A stretch of 46,516 bases of DNA, taken from positions 1 to 46,516 of the forward strand of contig JAQIBS010000092.1 of the NCBI GenBank assembly GCA_027858965.1. Direction: 5' to 3'. Positions within the stretch are counted from its first letter, which is position 1, and every line of letters starts with the position of its first letter. The notes beneath the pieces are model-generated. The model saw only the letters and a program-made list of their open reading frames with translations. It had not been told where the DNA came from and ran no database searches. This document shows, piece by piece, positions 41,835 through 46,516 of this stretch. The translations under genes and the position numbers were made by a program. The stretch is from Kiritimatiellia bacterium. Lineage in GTDB: Bacteria; Verrucomicrobiota; Kiritimatiellia; RFP12; UBA1067.

Positions 41835-44800
41835 TTACATGAGGAGCAACATAAAACCCTGACCGTCGCGGACAACGTTCAGAACGCCTGTCCCGGAGAA
41901 GAGTTCGTTGTCCTCTTCGTCCACCGGATGGTATTGCGCGCCACTTTCGGATGATCCATAGGAACCGACCCCCTGCCGGTCACCGTCGATGTAAAGATCG
42001 TGACACTTCTGCGCGACGCCTTGGACAAGTTCGAGCACGCCGTGCGTACCGTCCGTCTTCGCCTCGAATCTCACGTCCGTCTGCCGTCCGATGGCCTTGG
42101 AATGTTCCAGAACCACCGTGCCACCCCGGATCACCAGTTCAGTCGCGTTCGTCCAGGAACCGTCTTCGGAGGCGAGACGCGGATAAGGGTTGGACGAACC
42201 ACCCTTGAGATCGAACGTCTCGCTGCCTGTCGCCGCGCGACACGTGAAGGTGAGAATGCCGGAAACCACCTCCACGCATCCCGTGGACGTGCTCGCACGC
42301 ATCAGGAAGCGGCGCGCCGGATTCGTAGCGTCGAAGGAAAGCGTCACCGCGCCCTTCCAGAAACCCTTGTCCGTTGTTTCGTAGCCGTAGCTGTCGGCGT
42401 CGCTGTAACCGGTTGGAACGGTAAAACCGGCGATGTAGTTGTGCTTCGCCCAATAACCGGCCGAGGGGATCACGTGCAGCGTGGCGGGCGTTTCGGAAGT
42501 GACGGTGCCGCCACCGCTGTGCAGGGCGATCTGGTCGACGCTCTGGTCTTTGCCGCAGAGATCGAGGACGGCGCTCCCGCTCGGATTGAGCCACGCGGGC
42601 ATATCGGCGTCGATGGAGTTGTTTGCCACGTTCGCCGTCGTGAAACGCCGCGTCTTGTTGCTCGCTTCCACGGCGTACGGAACCATCGTCTTGATCGTGC
42701 CGTTATTCCACAAGCCCATGTTCCCGTTGAAGCGGTTCAGCGTCGCGTGGAGTTCCATCGTGCCGCCGATCATGTAGAAGCGGTCGCGGCAATGATAGGG
42801 TCCGTTGAAAATCATCGTGCCGCTGCCGGAGATCGACCCCGCGTTACGAGACATGAAGAGGTCGTTAAACGTGACCGTCGATCCCGCGCCCGAAGAGATG
42901 GCAAGCGCCGAGGTGTTCGTGGTGGTGACGATGCCGTTGAAGACGATGTTCGTATTCGCGGGCACCGTGATTTTCGTCGTGCCATTTTTCGCCACGGACG
43001 TGTCCACGAACCAAAGGTCGCGGTCCACCGTAATGCCGCCCGCGTAGGTCGGAGACCCGGCGCTCGCATTGTGGTAAATCGTCGCGAACGCCCCCGATTT
43101 GGAACCGAGCGCGTGGGACGCGTTGAACTGCACGTTGAGGTTCGAAACAACGATCGAAGTTGTCCAGTTCGGCGTCTCGGCGTTGATTTCCAGCGTACCG
43201 CCGCCGCCAGAGCCGAGGATGCGGTGTTCGCCCGCGGCCAGCGCGGAAACAGAAGCGCCCACGACAAGCCGTCCGCCCGACCCGATGGTCCAGTCCTGCG
43301 CGGCCGTGAGCATGGTTGGCGCGTAGAGCCCGAAGGTCTGCGCAGCAGGCGTGGCGAGGCCCAGCGAACCGAGCCAGAGTTCGCAGCCGGCATCCGCCGT
43401 CGCCTGGAATCCAATGGGCTTCACGTCCATGCCCTTGAACCACACGTTGCGGTCGAGATGCATCACAGAGTCGTCCACAGCGCTCTCGGCCACGGTCACA
43501 TACGACGTCGCGCCGGTCAAAGCGGGCAACTCGGTCGCGCCATTCCAGTTCGCGGGCGTCTGAACGCCGCCCGTTCCGGTCCACGTCTCGTCCGCGCGCT
43601 CGCCCTCCGTGATGCCCGTCACCACCACGTAGCCCGCGCCGTCGATCCAGTCGACCGTGGTATCGATCAAGCCCTCCTGTCCGTTGTAGAGCCCGGCCTC
43701 GATCGACGTACCGTCCACGACGAGCGACGCGACGGAAACGCCGATGCCGTCCGGCACGGCGATCTTACCGCCGTTGTCCAGCGCGAACGGCGCGGAGAAA
43801 TCCCGGATGGCGTCCGCATCGACCTTGAAAAGGGAATTCGCGCCCGAAACCGTGACGCTCGAAAGCGCGGTGAAGCCCGCGCCCTCCGCCACGCGGATCG
43901 TGCCGTTGGAGACGGCCAGAATACCCGTTGTCGGCGAAACGCTCTTCCTGAAAGTGAACGTGGCGTCGTTCTCCGGATCCCAGCAGATGCCGGCGGAACC
44001 CTTGAACAGACCGCTGAAAGACGTGTCCTCCATCGTGCCCATGAAATGGATGTAGCAGGTCGGGTCGTTCGCGGTCACGTAGTGAGACGTACCGGTCACG
44101 TTCTCCGTCTCGCGAAACTTGCACCCACTCAGCTCGAGACTGTGGACGCCGAGGTCGGGCGAAAGTTTGTTGACCGAAAGCCCCGCGCCGTCGCCGTCGA
44201 ACTGAAAGTCGCAATTCCATATCCAGTAGTACTGGCGCATGTCGAGAACGCCTTCCTGAAGCTTAACGCCCTTGAACACGAACTTGCGGTTGGGATAATA
44301 ACCGCCCGTGTTGTCGCGGGCCTCCGTGTAAACGCCCCCAGAGTTCGGCGCATAACCCTGGTTGTGCTGCAGCGTGCCGACACCCTTTTTGACGAGCGTG
44401 ATGTTCTCGTTTCCGTAGAAGCTCTTCTGCACGTACAGCGTGCCGGCCACGCGGATGTCCACCACGGCGTCGCCGATCCCGGTGAACGCGACATTACTGT
44501 TGAAATAGTGCGTCTCACCCGTCAGCGCCGCGTTCGCCACGATGCCCATCCCGTCCGCCTGGAGCGTGAACGTGCCCTGGTTGCTGGAGGGGCCGCTCGG
44601 CGCGGTGTTGTAAATCAAGCCGCCGAACGCCGTGCCCGTATTGAAGTCGGATCCGAACTGCTTTGCAGGCGAATGGACGGTCGTGTCGATCACGGCGATG
44701 TCGCCGCTCACAGGGATGCCGCTCGCACCCGTATCCGCGTTCACCCAGTTATTCGTGCTCGTGAGCGAGTAACCGTAGTTACTCGTGCACTTCGTTATGG

Positions 44801-44888
44801 CCTGCCAATACCATGTGTCAGAGGCGAAAGCGGAACACGATGCCGCGACCACTGCGAAAACATAAAACGACTTGCATAATTTTTTCAT
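41835..44888 (-). CDS. Large exported beta-repeat surface protein
   Basis: 1017 residues with a signal peptide (MKKLCKSFYVFAVVAASCSAFAS). The rest is Gly/Thr/Asn/Val-rich and built of short beta-strand blocks (GTLYVQKSFYGNENITLVKKGVGTL, GGTLEIN, GTMIFNGPY, GIAVPDGIGVSVASL type). This suggests an extended beta-helix like autotransporter passenger domains. No membrane barrel or PEP-CTERM motif is seen; it ends GTGVLNVVRDGQGFMLLLM. Start 44888 has AAGGAG 8 nt upstream; the frame to 44921 would overlap the preceding gene. It begins 19 nt after the metallophosphoesterase gene on the same strand (operon). DNA is markedly richer in G+C than the rest of the window. Confidence 0.75.
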   Translation of the reverse strand: MKKLCKSFYVFAVVAASCSAFASDTWYWQAITKCTSNYGYSLTSTNNWVNADTGASGIPVSGDIAVIDTTVHSPAKQFGSDFNTGTAFGGLIYNTAPSGPSSNQGTFTLQADGMGIVANAALTGETHYFNSNVAFTGIGDAVVDIRVAGTLYVQKSFYGNENITLVKKGVGTLQHNQGYAPNSGGVYTEARDNTGGYYPNRKFVFKGVKLQEGVLDMRQYYWIWNCDFQFDGDGAGLSVNKLSPDLGVHSLELSGCKFRETENVTGTSHYVTANDPTCYIHFMGTMEDTSFSGLFKGSAGICWDPENDATFTFRKSVSPTTGILAVSNGTIRVAEGAGFTALSSVTVSGANSLFKVDADAIRDFSAPFALDNGGKIAVPDGIGVSVASLVVDGTSIEAGLYNGQEGLIDTTVDWIDGAGYVVVTGITEGERADETWTGTGGVQTPANWNGATELPALTGATSYVTVAESAVDDSVMHLDRNVWFKGMDVKPIGFQATADAGCELWLGSLGLATPAAQTFGLYAPTMLTAAQDWTIGSGGRLVVGASVSALAAGEHRILGSGGGGTLEINAETPNWTTSIVVSNLNVQFNASHALGSKSGAFATIYHNASAGSPTYAGGITVDRDLWFVDTSVAKNGTTKITVPANTNIVFNGIVTTTNTSALAISSGAGSTVTFNDLFMSRNAGSISGSGTMIFNGPYHCRDRFYMIGGTMELHATLNRFNGNMGLWNNGTIKTMVPYAVEASNKTRRFTTANVANNSIDADMPAWLNPSGSAVLDLCGKDQSVDQIALHSGGGTVTSETPATLHVIPSAGYWAKHNYIAGFTVPTGYSDADSYGYETTDKGFWKGAVTLSFDATNPARRFLMRASTSTGCVEVVSGILTFTCRAATGSETFDLKGGSSNPYPRLASEDGSWTNATELVIRGGTVVLEHSKAIGRQTDVRFEAKTDGTHGVLELVQGVAQKCHDLYIDGDRQGVGSYGSSESGAQYHPVDEEDNELFSGTGVLNVVRDGQGFMLLLM

Positions 44889-44907
44889 GACCACATCTCC
44901 TTTTTTT

Positions 44908-46365
44908 TCATGTTTTGTCACCGACTATCACGCCGAAGATTTCCTTGTTTAAGTTTTCGTCAAGCGCGATCACCGTCACGTCCCCGGGAGCAAGTGCGTG
45001 AAGCGTGCCATCCGCATCGACGGACGCATAGTCATGCTGGAACGTCCAATACCTTTCCGGCGTTTCGGCTTTCTTATCGATCCGGATGCCATCACCATCG
45101 TAACAAACCCATGTAATTTCGCCGCCGAGCTTTTCCGCAACGAGTTTGAGCGTGCCGCCGGCTTTCACCCTGACGGGCTTCGCGTGGAAGACGCGATTCT
45201 GTCCACCGCCGACACGTGTCGTATAGACAAGGCCATGCACGGGATCAAGCTGTATAACATCGAAAGTCTGTTCGAAAATCGTGCCGCCGCTCTTTACAGG
45301 CAATACGCCCGAAAATGGAGTCCTCTTTATGTAATCGCGATAAGCGGCATCGCAGGCCTCGGTTACGTGCAGAATGCCTTTGCAATAGGTCATGCGGTCG
45401 CTATGATGATGACCCGTGAGGTCGAGAAGAATCGTTCCCTTTGCATCTGAAAAATCGTAATCGCGTCCGAAGAGCGTCACGGAACCGCGATTCTGATAGG
45501 CCTCGAGCAAACGGCGGAAAGCAGCAAATATTTTCACTTCGCCGGCAGAACCGACAATCGGCACCACGGGGATATGGTGAATAACGACAACGGAATATCC
45601 GTCCGGCACAGCGGCGAATGCGTTTTTGGCGAGCCACTTGAGCTGCTTTTCGCCCATGCCGTATTTGACGCCCCAGTAGGCGTGAGGATCGTCGCTCGCG
45701 GAATCTGTCGTGTCCGCGATAACGTAACGGATCTTTACGGCCTTGTCGTCCGTATAGTAATAACATGCCGTGGGATCGTCTTTGTTCGTCACCGCCGCGC
45801 AGCAACCGTTCGAAGCCATGTAAAAATCCCGCGCAGTTCTGGACGAATACGTCCAACCGTCCTTTGACGTGCGGTCCGTACGGATCGTGAAATCGTGATT
45901 ACCCTTGGCGTTGTAAAGGATTCCACCGGCAGCCTGGATCGGTGTCGACCAATACTCGTTATACTGCGCCATGGACGCATCGAGTACGGCCTTCGAACCG
46001 AACGCGGTCGGGATATCGCCGCCACAGAAAACCTTGTTGAACTTCGTGCGGCGCAGAAGTTCGGCGATAAGCCGTCCGGACATGCGCCGGTTCGAAGACA
46101 CGTGCGGATCGGTAAAAAAGAAAAACCCGCCCGTGACACCGGGCGTTTCCCCGATCGCTTCGATCTTCGCCGCGATTTTACAGAGATAATCGCGGTAATA
46201 TGCAGGAAGCGCTTCCGCCTCCGCCGCGAATGCCGTCGGTTTCGCAAATCCTACCGCCGCGAACACCGCGCTACCGGCGAGAAACGAACGCCTTTTCAGC
46301 ATAAGCGGTGCACTTATATCTGAAATCACTTGGCGTTGTGTCCAGTCCTGATTTAAAGTTGTCAT
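44908..46365 (-). CDS. Tat-exported metallophosphoesterase
   Basis: A 485-aa calcineurin-like phosphoesterase. KRRSFLAGSAVFAAVGFAKP (about 24-43) is a twin-arginine type signal. Metal-binding motifs are in order: FFTDPHV (D-x-H), VFCGGDIP, NAKGNHDF, VVVIHHIP and DLTGHHHSDR, a complete set for the two-metal site. The C-terminal part (about 385-485) is an Ig-like beta domain (GGTLKLVAEKLGGEITWVCYDGDG...DVTVIALDENLNKEIFGV). Substrate unknown. An alternative start at 46302 (MLKRRSFL) would shorten the N-region, but AAAGAAAG before 46365 slightly favours the longer form. Same operon as the large beta-repeat protein downstream. Confidence 0.85.
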   Translation of the reverse strand: MTTLNQDWTQRQVISDISAPLMLKRRSFLAGSAVFAAVGFAKPTAFAAEAEALPAYYRDYLCKIAAKIEAIGETPGVTGGFFFFTDPHVSSNRRMSGRLIAELLRRTKFNKVFCGGDIPTAFGSKAVLDASMAQYNEYWSTPIQAAGGILYNAKGNHDFTIRTDRTSKDGWTYSSRTARDFYMASNGCCAAVTNKDDPTACYYYTDDKAVKIRYVIADTTDSASDDPHAYWGVKYGMGEKQLKWLAKNAFAAVPDGYSVVVIHHIPVVPIVGSAGEVKIFAAFRRLLEAYQNRGSVTLFGRDYDFSDAKGTILLDLTGHHHSDRMTYCKGILHVTEACDAAYRDYIKRTPFSGVLPVKSGGTIFEQTFDVIQLDPVHGLVYTTRVGGGQNRVFHAKPVRVKAGGTLKLVAEKLGGEITWVCYDGDGIRIDKKAETPERYWTFQHDYASVDADGTLHALAPGDVTVIALDENLNKEIFGVIVGDKT

Positions 46366-46516
46366 TGTGTTTCTTTCTTTACTTGTTGCTTCTCTTTAAA
46401 TTTGGGTCTTCCGCTGAATCTGTGGGTAAATAATGCTAAATAATGCTTAAAACACCGGGCATAAACCTCTATTATGTTGTAAACCAAAACGACACTTTAG
46501 AGAGAGACACCCGGTG
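46366..46516. other. Right-end non-coding region with inverted repeat
   Basis: AT-rich upstream region of the metallophosphoesterase gene. CACCGGG (46453-46459) and CCCGGTG (46510-46516) are inverted about 50 bp apart, and a TAATGCT(T/A)AA word is duplicated near 46430-46449. The window ends inside this structure, so its nature cannot be judged. Confidence 0.4.

Noticed and set aside
41666-41875. 69-codon minus-strand frame with many Arg residues
   Set aside because: The Arg-rich frame is not protein-like. A different frame of the same stretch gives a better remnant (LWNSNPVYAGYTLKQEWPLW), so this one is treated as a shadow.
42000-44879. 959-codon open frame on the plus strand
   Set aside because: It is a mirror of the GC-rich beta-repeat gene on the minus strand. 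The product is an Arg/His/Val-rich low-quality sequence with no signal peptide or domains, and it has no ribosome-binding site.

Overview
The window looks like chromosomal DNA of a PVC-group bacterium, most likely Kiritimatiellota or a close relative. This is inferred from gene content: an FGly-type sulfatase, a DUF4091/GH123-like protein, an NPCBM-bearing alpha-galactosidase, a hydrazine-synthase-alpha-like di-haem protein and giant LamG-like surface proteins. No rRNA or tRNA gene was recognised, so the assignment is provisional.

Layout. 1-1260: a PIN-toxin/small-partner module between two copies of an 18-bp direct repeat. 1374-2909: ComM/YifB ATPase. 3265-6273: secreted alpha-galactosidase (minus). 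6401-7426: an Abi_2/AbiF HEPN gene with its own promoter and a compact structured RNA ending in a U-tract just before the gene. 7501-10452: di-haem HZS-alpha-like protein. 10882-11664: HD hydrolase. 11664-12430: a RAYT (REP-associated Y1 transposase) gene between the two separated halves of a palindromic repeat. 12467-17852: two head-to-head surface-protein genes, both missing their 5' ends at a junction near 16295. 17947-18224: a tandem array of the RAYT-linked repeat. 18551-20405: amtB-glnK. 20633-22636: transketolase. 22848-26664: PAS histidine kinase followed by an overlapping Memo-AMMECR1 fusion. 26879-28009: HI0933-type flavoprotein. 28307-29473: zinc-ribbon rhomboid protease. 29599-32882: secreted unknown protein and DUF4091 glycosidase-like protein. 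33279-36440: GNAT, alpha/beta hydrolase, YeeE/YedE pair. 36953-38437: sulfatase. 38904-39499: BrnT/BrnA. 39740-41580: RNase PH and UDP-glucuronate decarboxylase. 41700-46365: a visibly GC-richer block with a gene remnant, a very large repeat-rich exported protein and a Tat-type metallophosphoesterase.

How the genes fit together. Sulfatase, alpha-galactosidase, DUF4091 protein, LamG proteins and esterase-like hydrolase all fit a life style of degrading complex (probably sulfated) polysaccharides. amtB-glnK is a standard ammonium uptake/sensing pair, but the PII protein lacks the usual uridylylation tyrosine. Three toxin or abortive-infection type loci (PIN, AbiF, BrnT/BrnA) lie in the same 46 kb.

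The intergenic DNA is unusually structured. There are about 14 copies of a roughly 50-bp element that can fold into a three-way junction, with its probable RAYT transposase in the middle of one cluster. There are also a shared 34-bp hairpin element, several minisatellites with different periods, and other tandem hairpins. The two strongest candidates for a less familiar biological system are the AbiF gene with its upstream structured RNA (a possible RNA-protein toxin-antitoxin related to the proposed ancestors of Cas13) and the RAYT/repeat family.
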